Shown here piece after piece: positions 49,197 through 58,467 of a stretch of 64,000 bases of DNA (positions are counted from its first letter, which is position 1; each line of letters starts with the position of its first letter). The notes beneath the pieces are model-generated. The model was not told where the DNA came from. It ran no database searches and saw only the letters and a list, made by a program, of their open reading frames with translations. The stretch is from Profundicola chukchiensis. Its GTDB lineage: Bacteria > Bacteroidota > Bacteroidia > Flavobacteriales > Weeksellaceae. Position numbers and translations under genes: made by a program. Location of the stretch: positions 186,001 through 250,000 of the forward strand of contig NZ_JANAIE010000004.1 in NCBI RefSeq assembly GCF_029664245.1, written 5' to 3'.

Positions 49197-49246
49197 AAAT
49201 TGGACAACTTTGGACTTTTTAAAATTTTATTGTGTGTTTATGTTTA
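49197..49246 (+). promoter_or_regulatory. Putative WYL-gene promoter with the same regulator-binding site
   Basis: Holds the exact 24-bp copy (49197-49220) of the site at 32105-32128. A -7-like element TATGTTTA (49239-49246) follows at the identical distance; it matches TAnnTTTG at all but the last position. It lies 115 bases before the WYL start codon. Autoregulation by the WYL protein is the natural reading but is inferred. The rest of the spacer 48902-49360 holds no gene I can support. Confidence 0.55.
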
Positions 49247-49360
49247 CAAATTATTGTTCTCTATAAATAAGTATGGTAAAAGAATAATGAAAAATGTATT
49301 TAAAATGGCTATTTTAGAAGTTGAGTTTCTCTTTTTTATTCATAAAACCATTTTTGTTTA

Positions 49361-50356
49361 ATGGCTAATAGTACACATGCACATTTAAGATATAATATTC
49401 TTGACTATTGTTTTAGAGAGAAATCTCTAAAATTTGATGAACTTCTAGAATTTGTTAATAGTCGTTTAGATGATTATTACCCAGGAGAAAGAATTTCTGT
49501 GAGAACTCTGAGAGATGATATCAAACTTTTCAGAGATAAAGAAAATGGATTTGGAGCACCTCTTCCGGTTAATTTAAGAACTTATCAATATTCAGAAGAG
49601 TTCTCTATAGCCCAACGACCATTGTTGGAATATGAACAATATTTGATGAATGCCACTCAGGAATTGTTGGCCAGATTCGAAAATCATCCAAAATATAATA
49701 AGTTGGCAGAGGCTTTAGTTAAATTTCAGGATGAGGAAGATCAGGATATTGATGATAGTCAATTACTTTTTTATGATCATAACGAGGAATATAAAGGAAT
49801 TTCGTTTTTAAAGCCCTTATATCTCTCGATAAAGAAAAAGCAAGTGTTAAAAATCAAATATAAAGGATTTAAAGATGTAGAAACTTTTGAATTTGAATTT
49901 CATCCACATATTTTAAAACAATATAACAGACGTTGGTTTGTCTATGGTAGAAATGAATCTAGAGATATAGATCATTGGAGCATTCCTTTAGATGAAAGAT
50001 TACAAGGTTTCACTGTCTTAGACGATGTGGAGTATAAAGAATCATCTACGGATTGGGATTCTTATTTCCGGACAATGGTAGGAATAACAAGACATGCCGA
50101 TGCAGAAATTGTTAGGGTTGTGCTTAAGTTTTACAATGGAAGAGAGCACTATTTTAAGACAAAACCGTTTCAACCAGATTATGAAGAATTCTTAGAAGAT
50201 ACTAAACGAGATCAAGTTTGGTTTGATACCGTAATTAATCGAGAATTGGTTCAGCAATTATTGTCCTATGGTAAAGATGTGCAAGTAATTGAACCAGAAG
50301 AATTAATTAATTTGATGCGAAATGAAGTAATAGGAATGAATGATTTATATGTTTAA
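49361..50356 (+). CDS. WYL-domain transcription regulator (BrxR-like)
   Basis: 331 residues. N-terminal winged-helix region (HLRYNILDYCFREKSLKF, ISVRTLRDDIKLFRD, the recognition helix area), central WYL domain at about 145-210 (LYLSIKKKQVLKIKYKG, FHPHILKQYNRRWFVYG) and a WCX-type C-terminus (VVLKFYNGREHYFKT). BrxR proteins of other BREX loci have the same domain order and repress their loci. Here the gene is downstream rather than first in the operon, separated from brxL by 2 kb. The shared 24-bp site in front of brxA and of this gene supports a BrxR-like role. The WYL pocket may bind a nucleic-acid or nucleotide ligand; not known. Confidence 0.85.
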   Translation: MANSTHAHLRYNILDYCFREKSLKFDELLEFVNSRLDDYYPGERISVRTLRDDIKLFRDKENGFGAPLPVNLRTYQYSEEFSIAQRPLLEYEQYLMNATQELLARFENHPKYNKLAEALVKFQDEEDQDIDDSQLLFYDHNEEYKGISFLKPLYLSIKKKQVLKIKYKGFKDVETFEFEFHPHILKQYNRRWFVYGRNESRDIDHWSIPLDERLQGFTVLDDVEYKESSTDWDSYFRTMVGITRHADAEIVRVVLKFYNGREHYFKTKPFQPDYEEFLEDTKRDQVWFDTVINRELVQQLLSYGKDVQVIEPEELINLMRNEVIGMNDLYV

Positions 50357-50488
50357 AAATGAGGTAGTTAATGCAGGTAATTCTTACTAAATATCATAAG
50401 ATAAAAACAAGTCTAAATAAAATGGTACTAATTGTGCAATTACTTTGCATACATTTGGTGTTATTTTGCAACTGCTTACAAGATAGAT

Positions 50489-52948
50489 ATGAAGTACAAT
50501 AGTCAATTTTTTATGAGTTCTGAATTTTTTAAAGATCTTCAAAGCTTAGCAATCAAAACAAAAGGTGTTCATAGGTTAGCTGAATCTTATCCGATTGTTT
50601 CTTTATTCTTGCTATCCGCGCTTAAAGATGAACTTATATCCATAGATTTATTGGAAGAGGCGAATTCCAAGGTTTTGATTGATGCTTTATGCTCAGACTC
50701 CTATTATGGAGAAGTATATAATATTCTTTCGAATACAAATAGGGAGCTTGAAACTACGCTTAGAAATGAGGGGTATTTAAAAAGCATCTCTTTATATAGA
50801 GATTTGATTTCAAAACATGGAATCAGTGAAGTTTTTGAGTATTTTCTAGATTTATTAAGCTATGGGAGTAATTATAGTTATTCTTTCTTCTCAATAGAGG
50901 TTAATGAATTTATTGTAAAATGTCTCAATATAGACTCTGAGAGTACAGTTTTCAATCCTTTTATGGGATTAGGTTCTTATGCATTGCTTCTAGATAAGAA
51001 TCAATCTTTTTATGGTCAAGATATTGACCCTGTTATTGCTATTTTGGCTAAATTGAGGTTAAGAGTTCATGGGTTAATAAATGCAAATGTTGAGATTACT
51101 GATTCTATCTCAAGTTGGCCACGTAAGGGTCAATATGATATTATTTTATCAACACCGCCTTTTATATCATTGAAGTATAATAAAAAGGAATTAGACGATC
51201 CTAGAACCGCTGAAAGCTTTGCTTTATTGAACGCTATAGATGTGCTTAATGCTAATGGTAAGGGAGCTATTATAGTATCCGAGAAGTTCTTACAGAGTTC
51301 ACTAAAATCGGATATTAAAATAAAGGCTAAGCTAATTGAGTTAAATTTAATAGATAAAGTTATTAGCCTTCCTTCTGGTGTTTTCCCTACTTCAGCAATA
51401 AAGTGTAGTATTGTTTTGATTGACAAAAATAGGAGTGATAATTCCTCGATTAAATTTATTGATTTATCAGACACCTTCAAAAGTGTTAGAACAAAAAGGA
51501 ATTTTGATGTTCAAAAAGCATTGAAGAAAGTTTCTTCACTTGATAAATCCTTTTCAACTAGCTCAACACGTCAGGAAATTAAATCAGATAAATTTAACTT
51601 ATCTGTTGGAAAGCATTTAGTGAAACAGAATTTTGATGGGAAATCTATTTCGGAATACTTTGATGTAGTAAAAGGAGAAATTGAAAATATAACTCAAAAA
51701 CTTCCAGTTGTTCAATTTAAAGATTTGGAGAAGGCTAATCCATATCTTCCTTCTTTGGAAGAAAAAGATATACTCAATCCTAGCCAATATAAATGGGTAG
51801 ATGAAAGTGTACTTATATTTAACCTTATAGGTGGAAAGGTTTTATGCGGTATTACTAGAGAGGGAGAAAAAACTTACTTCCAAAGCTATCATCATGTTTT
51901 GTTAGAACCTAAGAAGAATGTTAAGTTGAACTTAGAGTATTTTTTCTTTATTTTTAATTCAGATGATATCCAAAATCAAATTCAGACTATATCTGGACAA
52001 GGAACGCAAAACTATAGATTGTCAGTAAGAGATCTTTTAGGGCTTAGAATTATTATCCCATCTATAAAGGTTCAGGAGAACTATATATTTGATAAAAAGA
52101 TTAATCAAATTCGAAAAGAGGAAGATGCCTTGAGACAGTTAAAACTAGAATCGGGTATTAATGAAGCTGATAATATTTCCTATTTAAGGCATTCAATTGC
52201 CGGAAGTTCTGCCAATATGAGGAATTCATTTATGAAATTACAAGATATTTTAGAGAATCAAATCTTTGATAAATATCCAGAGATGAAGGAGTTCACAAAG
52301 TCTCCACGCTCTAGAATTACACTCGGAGAGCATATAGAAATCATTAAAAATGAATTGAAGGAAATTCAATCAAATTTAGAAAGGACTAGCCTGGAAATTG
52401 ATTTGTTAGATATGAATAAAGTAAATTTTAATTTCATTAAATTTATAGAGGATTACACCAATATACTGAGTGTAAATAATTCTAATAATTACAAGGTTAA
52501 ATTTAAATATGACACATCTTTGATAGATAGTCAAAAGATTGATTCTGTGAATGTTTATGGTGATACCAAATTGTTGCGTATTGCATTGGATAATGTTGTA
52601 GAAAACGCTGTTAAACATGCATTTGCAAATGAACCCAATCCAATTTTAATATTTGAGATTTTGTTTGATCTAGATTCTGATAATATGTTGCAATTAGATA
52701 TTGCTAATAATGGTGCTACATTGCCAGAGTTTTTTTCCATTGACGACTTAACTAGGAAAGGCCATAAAGGCTCTGGGAGTTCCGGAGATGGATATGGCGG
52801 CTACTTAATTAAGAAAATCATAGAAGCCCATGGTGGAAAGGTTGGAATTACAGATGAAAGTGGTCCAGAGGGAATTGATTATCCTTTAATTTCTACCTCT
52901 TTTGAAATTACATTACCGTTTACAATAAATTTAGATGATTATGTATAG
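50489..52948 (+). CDS. Type I-like DNA methyltransferase/TRD protein fused to a histidine-kinase module
   Basis: 819 residues from the ATG at 50489 (a TTG at 50432 would add 19). In order: helical N-terminus; N6-methylase fold at about 110-320 with FNPFMGLGS at 155-163 as SAM motif and STPPF at 221-225 where NPPY/F is expected; a type I HsdS-like target-recognition half (about 390-540, SISEYFDVVKGE, YRLSVRDLLGLRIIIPS); a candidate dimerisation/phospho-acceptor helix with LRHSIAGS, His568; a coiled linker; and a HATPase_c domain with N-box Asn706 (DNVVENAVKH), a changed G1 box ANNGATLP (about 739-746) and G2 GSGSSGDGYGG (761-771). The predicted role is sensing DNA or its methylation and signalling to the overlapping receiver gene. 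I know no named system with this architecture. Confidence 0.8.
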   Translation: MKYNSQFFMSSEFFKDLQSLAIKTKGVHRLAESYPIVSLFLLSALKDELISIDLLEEANSKVLIDALCSDSYYGEVYNILSNTNRELETTLRNEGYLKSISLYRDLISKHGISEVFEYFLDLLSYGSNYSYSFFSIEVNEFIVKCLNIDSESTVFNPFMGLGSYALLLDKNQSFYGQDIDPVIAILAKLRLRVHGLINANVEITDSISSWPRKGQYDIILSTPPFISLKYNKKELDDPRTAESFALLNAIDVLNANGKGAIIVSEKFLQSSLKSDIKIKAKLIELNLIDKVISLPSGVFPTSAIKCSIVLIDKNRSDNSSIKFIDLSDTFKSVRTKRNFDVQKALKKVSSLDKSFSTSSTRQEIKSDKFNLSVGKHLVKQNFDGKSISEYFDVVKGEIENITQKLPVVQFKDLEKANPYLPSLEEKDILNPSQYKWVDESVLIFNLIGGKVLCGITREGEKTYFQSYHHVLLEPKKNVKLNLEYFFFIFNSDDIQNQIQTISGQGTQNYRLSVRDLLGLRIIIPSIKVQENYIFDKKINQIRKEEDALRQLKLESGINEADNISYLRHSIAGSSANMRNSFMKLQDILENQIFDKYPEMKEFTKSPRSRITLGEHIEIIKNELKEIQSNLERTSLEIDLLDMNKVNFNFIKFIEDYTNILSVNNSNNYKVKFKYDTSLIDSQKIDSVNVYGDTKLLRIALDNVVENAVKHAFANEPNPILIFEILFDLDSDNMLQLDIANNGATLPEFFSIDDLTRKGHKGSGSSGDGYGGYLIKKIIEAHGGKVGITDESGPEGIDYPLISTSFEITLPFTINLDDYV

Positions 52949-54125
52949 AGTTTTATGGTTCGATGATGAGTTTAATACCAAGGGTATTAACACGATAGAC
53001 AACGCAAATGAAGAGTATATTGAGCTTATTGGTGTTTCTAATGCTGAGGTGGGAATCGAAATGTTACTGAATTCATGGAGCAGTTTTGATGCTATATTGT
53101 TGGATGGGTTGTTCTTTGTTAAGGATTCTGAAAATGAGAGTGTAACAGATCAGGCGTTTGGTAAGGTAGCCAAAGCTATTTCTGATCTGAAGGCAAAAGG
53201 TATTTTGATTCCTTGGTTTGTATTTTCTGGTCAACCCAACTTTGTGAAAAGTAAAAATAATTTTCAAGCTCTTTTTGAAGATGAACATTTTGGTAAGAGA
53301 ACCTATGATAAAAATAGTGACGAAGATCAAGCTGATTTATGGCGCGATATAAAGGAAGCGTGTGACAAAAGAGTATTAACGAAGTTAAAGTTGAAATATC
53401 CTAATGTTTTTGCCTTATGTAATAATGAATATTTAGGTGAGAAAGAGTATGATAGAATTCTTCAGTTCATTAAAGATATAGAAGCACCTCAAGACATCTA
53501 TAATCCAAGTGATTCTGTAAATCCTATGCGTAAAGTATTGGAGGCAATTTTTAAAAAATTAAACGAGCTAGGATTAATACCTGATGAGGTTTACCATGAA
53601 TCTTTAAATGGTGTAAGTAGATTTCTTTCACACGCTGACAATAGATATGAATATAATCAAGAGATTATAAATCCTATTATTGCAGAATCCATTAGGTATG
53701 TTCTAGCTATCACACAAGATGCTTCACATAATCTTGGAGGGAAATTTAAGGCAGATTCCTATTTAAGTCATAGTAATTCTACTTATTTATATCAATCATT
53801 GTGTTATTCTTTAATCGAAATATTAGATTACCTAAAAACCTTTATTGATGATAATTCCAATAAACTAGAAAATAAAAGCAAATGGAAATATATTACTTCT
53901 ATATCAGCTGAAGTAGAATTACCTATGGGAGGATATGAAGGAATTATTGAACAAGATAATTTCGGAAATTATTATTGTGGGGAATACTATCTTAATTACA
54001 GATTAATTCAAGAAAATTTTAAGGTTGGGCAAAAAATAAAAATCAAAGAAATAAATGTAAATATAAATAAGAGAACAAGTAATTTATTCCCTTATTATGC
54101 TGGAAAAATTGAAAAAATAAACTAA
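52941..54125 (+). CDS. Receiver-domain response regulator with unassigned C-terminal effector region
   Basis: 394 residues. Receiver-like N-terminus: acidic pair Asp8-Asp9 (LWFDDEF), candidate phospho-acceptor Asp55 (AILLDGLFF), Ser96 (FVFSGQP) and a Lys at 119 or 124. After about residue 130 come a helical region (NPMRKVLEAIFKKLNELGL, FLSHADNRYEY, AITQDASHNLGG) and a final beta-rich segment of about 75 residues (LPMGGYEGIIEQDNFGNYYC). No HTH DNA-binding domain is visible, so it is not a usual transcription regulator; the C-terminus may be a toxic or nucleic-acid-acting effector. It overlaps the preceding gene by 8 bases (or 14 from an ATG at 52935), so the two are made together. Confidence 0.75.
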   Translation: MYRVLWFDDEFNTKGINTIDNANEEYIELIGVSNAEVGIEMLLNSWSSFDAILLDGLFFVKDSENESVTDQAFGKVAKAISDLKAKGILIPWFVFSGQPNFVKSKNNFQALFEDEHFGKRTYDKNSDEDQADLWRDIKEACDKRVLTKLKLKYPNVFALCNNEYLGEKEYDRILQFIKDIEAPQDIYNPSDSVNPMRKVLEAIFKKLNELGLIPDEVYHESLNGVSRFLSHADNRYEYNQEIINPIIAESIRYVLAITQDASHNLGGKFKADSYLSHSNSTYLYQSLCYSLIEILDYLKTFIDDNSNKLENKSKWKYITSISAEVELPMGGYEGIIEQDNFGNYYCGEYYLNYRLIQENFKVGQKIKIKEINVNINKRTSNLFPYYAGKIEKIN

Positions 54126-54637
54126 TTGATCACACGAGAAACTAAAAGTTAAATAGATAGAATATGGAACGACTTCTGTACAAGAGGTATTTCTACTCCT
54201 TAAACTACATAACCCCGCTGAGACTTTTACTTGTATTTTTCTTAGAAATGAAATAATACATTACGGTAAAATATAAAACAGTTGTTCTCAAGTGCTTCAA
54301 TGAAAGTAGTTTGTAATTCTTGGTTTCAAAGCGATTGGTAGTCGAACTTTGAAAGGAAAAGAAACCTATATAGAAATAATACACTTTGAGATGTCAATTT
54401 CAAATATTAAGTATAGAATTAGCTAGTTTTGTTTCTTTATAATTCGAATTGATGTTGTTTATGATTGGGCAAGAGTGTTTAAATAACTATTTATAAATAG
54501 AATACTTTTTTAATATGAGATATTAAAAACTATAAGTATCAGGTATTAATACTTCTAGAGCTTTCTAAAGTAATAAAGCGTAAATTCAACATCCTCTGAT
54601 TTGAAATTAATAATGTATTTTTACGGTCAATGAACTA
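54126..54637. other. Spacer without recognisable gene
   Basis: About 510 bases of AT-rich DNA between the receiver-domain gene and the DpnII-type cassette. No open frame of note, no clear hairpin terminator and no known repeat. The promoter of the restriction-modification genes must lie in its right end. Confidence 0.6.
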
Positions 54638-55540
54638 ATGATTATGACAAAAATAGTTGCAAAACCATTTCTAAAATGGGCTGGAGGAAAAACTCAAATG
54701 ATTGAACAAATTGAAAACTTATTACCGGAAAATATCTTTGAGAAAAACTTCACCTACATTGAGCCTTTTGTGGGAAGTGGTGCAGTTTTATTTTGGATGT
54801 TGGAAAAGTTTCCCAATTTGCAAAGTGCAATTATAAATGACATAAATCAAGACTTAACAAATTGCTACATATCAATAAAAGAAGATGTGGATGGTTTAAT
54901 TACAATTCTTTCAGATTGGCAAAACGAATATTATTTAGCTTCAGAAAATGAGGTAGAAAAAAAGGAATACTATTATGCCAAACGAACCCAATATAATTTA
55001 AGGAATTCTAATCAAACCACTCAAAGTGCTTTATTTATTTTTTTGAATAGAACTTGTTTCAATGGTCTTTATAGAGTTAATCGTAAAAACGAATTTAATG
55101 TTCCTATTGGTAGTTATAAAAAACCACTGATATGTAACAAAGAAAACTTAATAGCTGTTTCTGAAGTGCTTCAAAGAGTGGAAATATTAAATGGAGATTA
55201 TTCTGATACGCTTAATTTTGCAAGCGATAATACATTTTTCTATTTTGATCCACCATATAAACCATTAAGTGAAACATCAAGTTTTAATTCTTATGCCAAA
55301 GACGAATTTAATGATCTAGAACAAATACGGTTAAAAGAATTTTGTGTTAAATTGGATAACTTGAACCATCAATGGATATTGAGTAATTCAGATGTTAAAG
55401 GGAAAAATCCAAACGATAACTTCTTTGATGATTTATATGCAGATTTTAATATTCATAGAGTAAATGCTCGAAGAAGTATTAATGCAAATCCAAATAAAAG
55501 AGGAAAATTAACCGAATTATTGATAACTAATAACAAATAA
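54638..55540 (+). CDS. Dam-family adenine methyltransferase (DpnM/M.MboIA type)
   Basis: 300 residues, alpha-class N6-adenine methyltransferase. Seen: FLKWAGGKTQ near the N-terminus, EPFVGSGAVLFW (SAM site), NRTCFNGLYRVNRKNEFNVP, and catalytic DPPY at Asp204-Tyr207 (FYFDPPYKPL). The family methylates GATC, and the adjacent DpnII-type nuclease supports that target. An ATG at 54644 is an alternative start. First gene of a three-gene cassette with 3-base gaps, so host DNA protection is translated first. Confidence 0.92.
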   Translation: MIMTKIVAKPFLKWAGGKTQMIEQIENLLPENIFEKNFTYIEPFVGSGAVLFWMLEKFPNLQSAIINDINQDLTNCYISIKEDVDGLITILSDWQNEYYLASENEVEKKEYYYAKRTQYNLRNSNQTTQSALFIFLNRTCFNGLYRVNRKNEFNVPIGSYKKPLICNKENLIAVSEVLQRVEILNGDYSDTLNFASDNTFFYFDPPYKPLSETSSFNSYAKDEFNDLEQIRLKEFCVKLDNLNHQWILSNSDVKGKNPNDNFFDDLYADFNIHRVNARRSINANPNKRGKLTELLITNNK

Positions 55541-55543
55541 AAT

Positions 55544-56365
55544 ATGCCTAAATCTTTTGAGGAATTTCTATCACAATTAAGTACAACAAATTCTACTCTT
55601 GACTATTTTGTTGATTTTGATAAGATCATAAGGAATGTAGATTCGATTTCTATTAAATTAAATCAATTGAATTATTTGATTGGTCAAGAAAATTTAGAAT
55701 CTGCTGTAGTCAATCTTTTCAAGGAAAACAAAAGTTGTTTTTCTGTTTTGGACATAATAATTGCAGTTAGAGACAATCGAGCGGTTCTGGATGATGATGG
55801 AAATATAAGAGAACTTTACAGCTATTTTGAAACACCTGAATTGGTTTATGAATATTTAGTGAAAACAGGGCTTGCTGATGTGTTTAAAAATAAACAGGTG
55901 AAGAACTTAGTTGATTTTGTTTTTGGAATTGAGGTTGGGCTTGATACCAATGCACGTAAGAATAGAGGAGGTAAAAATATGGAAAAAGCTATAGGGAAAA
56001 TGTTTTCTAAAAATAATATTCCCTATCAGGCAGAGGTTAGACATACAAATTTTCCAGAATTAATTCATTTTGGTAAAGATGTGAAACGCTTTGATTTTGT
56101 TATTAAAACCAAAGAAAACACCTATCTCATTGAAACAAATTTTTATAACTCTGGAGGTTCAAAGCTTAATGAAGTTGCAAGATCATACACGGATCTTGCG
56201 CCTAAAATTAATCAGTATGACAAATTTGAATTTGTTTGGATAACAGATGGCAAAGGTTGGAAAACCGCTAAAAATAAATTACAAGAAGCCTATACGCATA
56301 TTCCTCATGTGTATAATTTAAAAACTTTACCTAATTTTATAAATAGAGTAAAAAACGAGTTATAG
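55544..56365 (+). CDS. DpnII/MboI-type restriction endonuclease
   Basis: 273 residues, DpnII/MboI family. Seen: RNRGGKNMEKAIG-like block (KNRGGKNMEKAIGKMF), PYQAEVRHTNFPEL, and the PD-(D/E)XK-like core KRFDFVI..YLIETNFYNSGGSKLNEVARSY, in which Asp and Glu are in place and the usual Lys is Asn, as in relatives. Predicted to cut unmethylated GATC. Flanked by both methyltransferases, so the system looks complete and protected. Confidence 0.9.
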   Translation: MPKSFEEFLSQLSTTNSTLDYFVDFDKIIRNVDSISIKLNQLNYLIGQENLESAVVNLFKENKSCFSVLDIIIAVRDNRAVLDDDGNIRELYSYFETPELVYEYLVKTGLADVFKNKQVKNLVDFVFGIEVGLDTNARKNRGGKNMEKAIGKMFSKNNIPYQAEVRHTNFPELIHFGKDVKRFDFVIKTKENTYLIETNFYNSGGSKLNEVARSYTDLAPKINQYDKFEFVWITDGKGWKTAKNKLQEAYTHIPHVYNLKTLPNFINRVKNEL

Positions 56366-56368
56366 AAA

Positions 56369-57247
56369 TTGTTAAAACCATACTACATATCGAACGATAA
56401 GAATTTCTATCTCCTTCATGGAGATTCAATGGAGATATTGCCAAAAATTAATCATAAATTCGATATGATTTTTGCAGATCCTCCTTATTTTTTATCAAAT
56501 GATGGTTTATCTATTCAAAGTGGTAAGATTGTTTCAGTAAATAAAGGTAAGTGGGATAAATCACTTGGTGCAGAGTATATAAATAAATTTAATAGGCAAT
56601 GGCTTTCATTTGCTCGAGAAATAATGAAAGAGGATGCTACGATTTGGATAAGTGGAACATTGCATAACATTTTCAGCGTTGGCCAGATACTTACAGAATT
56701 AAATTTCAAAATCTTGAATATAGTTACTTGGCAGAAATCCAATCCACCACCGAACTTTTCTTGTCGATATTTCACGCATTCAACGGAACAAATAATTTGG
56801 GCAAGAAAGAATGATAAAACTCCACATTACTTCAACTATGAATTAATGAAACAACTTAATGGGGGTAAGCAAATGAAAGATGTGTGGAAGCTGCCAGCCA
56901 TTGCACCGTGGGAAAAGAGCTGTACAAAACATCCTACACAAAAACCCTTATCAGTATTGACTCGCTTAATTTTAGCTTCAACCAAGCCAAATGCTTGGAT
57001 TTTAGACCCCTTTACTGGCAGTAGTACTACAGGAATTGCTGCGAATTTAGCAAACAGACGTTTTTTGGGTATAGATCAAGAAGAAGAATACTTGAAGATT
57101 AGCACAAATCGAAAATTAGAAATTGAAGATCCAAAAATTGCATCAAAATATAAAAGCAAAATTCAAGGATTTAATAACCAAACTGAATTAGACTTATTTT
57201 TAGCAAATGAATCAACTCCAGAGTATAAAACCGAATTGGTTTTATGA
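56369..57247 (+). CDS. Second adenine methyltransferase of the DpnII-type system (DpnA-like)
   Basis: 292 residues, beta-class: catalytic DPPYFLSNDG (about residues 36-45) precedes the SAM motif LDPFTGSSTTG (about 212-222). HGDSMEIL, TWQKSNPPPNFSCRYFTHSTE and KHPTQKP are typical of DpnA/M.DpnIIB, which methylates GATC also on single strands. It starts with TTG at 56369, three bases after the nuclease stop; no ATG is available before the catalytic block. The last 45 residues extend past the usual end. Gene order M-R-A differs from the classical dpnM-dpnA-dpnB order. Confidence 0.9.
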   Translation: MLKPYYISNDKNFYLLHGDSMEILPKINHKFDMIFADPPYFLSNDGLSIQSGKIVSVNKGKWDKSLGAEYINKFNRQWLSFAREIMKEDATIWISGTLHNIFSVGQILTELNFKILNIVTWQKSNPPPNFSCRYFTHSTEQIIWARKNDKTPHYFNYELMKQLNGGKQMKDVWKLPAIAPWEKSCTKHPTQKPLSVLTRLILASTKPNAWILDPFTGSSTTGIAANLANRRFLGIDQEEEYLKISTNRKLEIEDPKIASKYKSKIQGFNNQTELDLFLANESTPEYKTELVL

Positions 57248-57691
57248 TAGGTTAACACTGAGATTAATCTAAAATTATATTTCGTCTCTATCTAAATGTA
57301 TATTTTGATTTGCAGTAGTTTAAATGCTTTTTAATAGTAATTATCAAAGTTATTGGTGAATTTACCAATATCTTTTTCATTGTTTGATGTCCATTACCAA
57401 GCTCAAAGCCAAGTATGAGCATATCTCGAGTTAAGGGATTAATATTATAAATTGCAAAAGAGTGATGCAGAGGATGGATTTAATTGTTAGATTTATAAGT
57501 TAAGAATGGAAATAAGCGGGCTAATTTATTCTTTAATTGACATTTAAATTAAGCTAAAGTTGAATTTATATTAAGATTGCCAGGGTAATTATTAAAGATT
57601 TTACTAGCCCGATGGCTCGTCCGATAGGAACAGCTTTCTAAACAGCTAGATTTAATTCAGGTTGTACTCATAATAATTAAAAAAATGAAAT
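57248..57691. other. Spacer without recognisable gene
   Basis: About 440 AT-rich bases; a short GC-richer patch (GCCCGATGGCTCGTCCGAT, 57608-57626) has no match to a tRNA or riboswitch that I know. It marks the right edge of the defence island. Confidence 0.5.
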
Positions 57692-58354
57692 TTGAATAAA
57701 TTTAGCTTAAGACAAATAGTAATTCCATTAATCACGTTAGCGATTATTGGTTTTATGTATTTTGGGCCTATCATCCGAACTGCTTTTGAAAATATAATTA
57801 TCGCTATCATCATTATTATAGCCAATTATATAGAATACAAGGGAAAGCCATTTTCTGCACTTGGGTTTAAACGAGAAAACTTCAATGCTAAAAATCTCCT
57901 TGTACATGCGCCGTTAGTTGCACTAGGATTATTTATCTTTTATGTCATTGCCGTAGTTCCTGGGATTGAGATGCTGACAGGAGTGCCTATTGATTATTCA
58001 AGCATGAGCCAATTGGAAGGTAACCTTGAAGTCACCATCGTTTGGTTATTAATCGTTTGGGCGACTGCGGGATTTGGAGAAGAAATTATTTTTAGAGGGT
58101 ATCTAATGCAACAGTTCATTAAATTCTTCGGAGATAGTAAACTAAGTTTGGCAATTAATATTTTATTAATTTGTAGCTTTTTCGGATACATGCACATGCA
58201 GCAAGGGATTACGGGGCAACTTGTTGTTATGATTATCGGAGCACTTTTATCCATAATATTCTACCTTCGAAAATATGATTTGTGGTTTTTGATTATGATA
58301 CATGGCTTTTTTAATACTTTAGGAATACTCAGTTTTTACTTTGGATTGGCTTAA
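57692..58354 (+). CDS. CPBP-family intramembrane metalloprotease
   Basis: 220 residues with about six hydrophobic helices. Motifs of the CAAX/CPBP family: GFGEEIIFRGYL (EExxxR), FGYMHM (metal-binding His) and MIHGFFNTLG (HxxxN). It acts in the inner membrane; family roles include prenyl-protein processing, bacteriocin immunity and anti-sigma factor cleavage. The start is a TTG at 57692; the upstream ATG at 57686 is out of frame and ends at once. Confidence 0.88.
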   Translation: MNKFSLRQIVIPLITLAIIGFMYFGPIIRTAFENIIIAIIIIIANYIEYKGKPFSALGFKRENFNAKNLLVHAPLVALGLFIFYVIAVVPGIEMLTGVPIDYSSMSQLEGNLEVTIVWLLIVWATAGFGEEIIFRGYLMQQFIKFFGDSKLSLAINILLICSFFGYMHMQQGITGQLVVMIIGALLSIIFYLRKYDLWFLIMIHGFFNTLGILSFYFGLA

Positions 58355-58467
58355 CTTAGTGAATAATTTAATTAGCCATGGCCTTTCGTCAGATCTGATC
58401 TACAGTAATATTTTTCATCTATAGAATTAGTCTACTCGTATAGGTTAGTTCACTTAAAAACCACCCC

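Noticed and set aside
57608-57626. GC-richer patch considered as a tRNA end or attachment site
   Set aside because: No cloverleaf can be folded, no T-loop GTTCGAATCC-like sequence and no integrase nearby.
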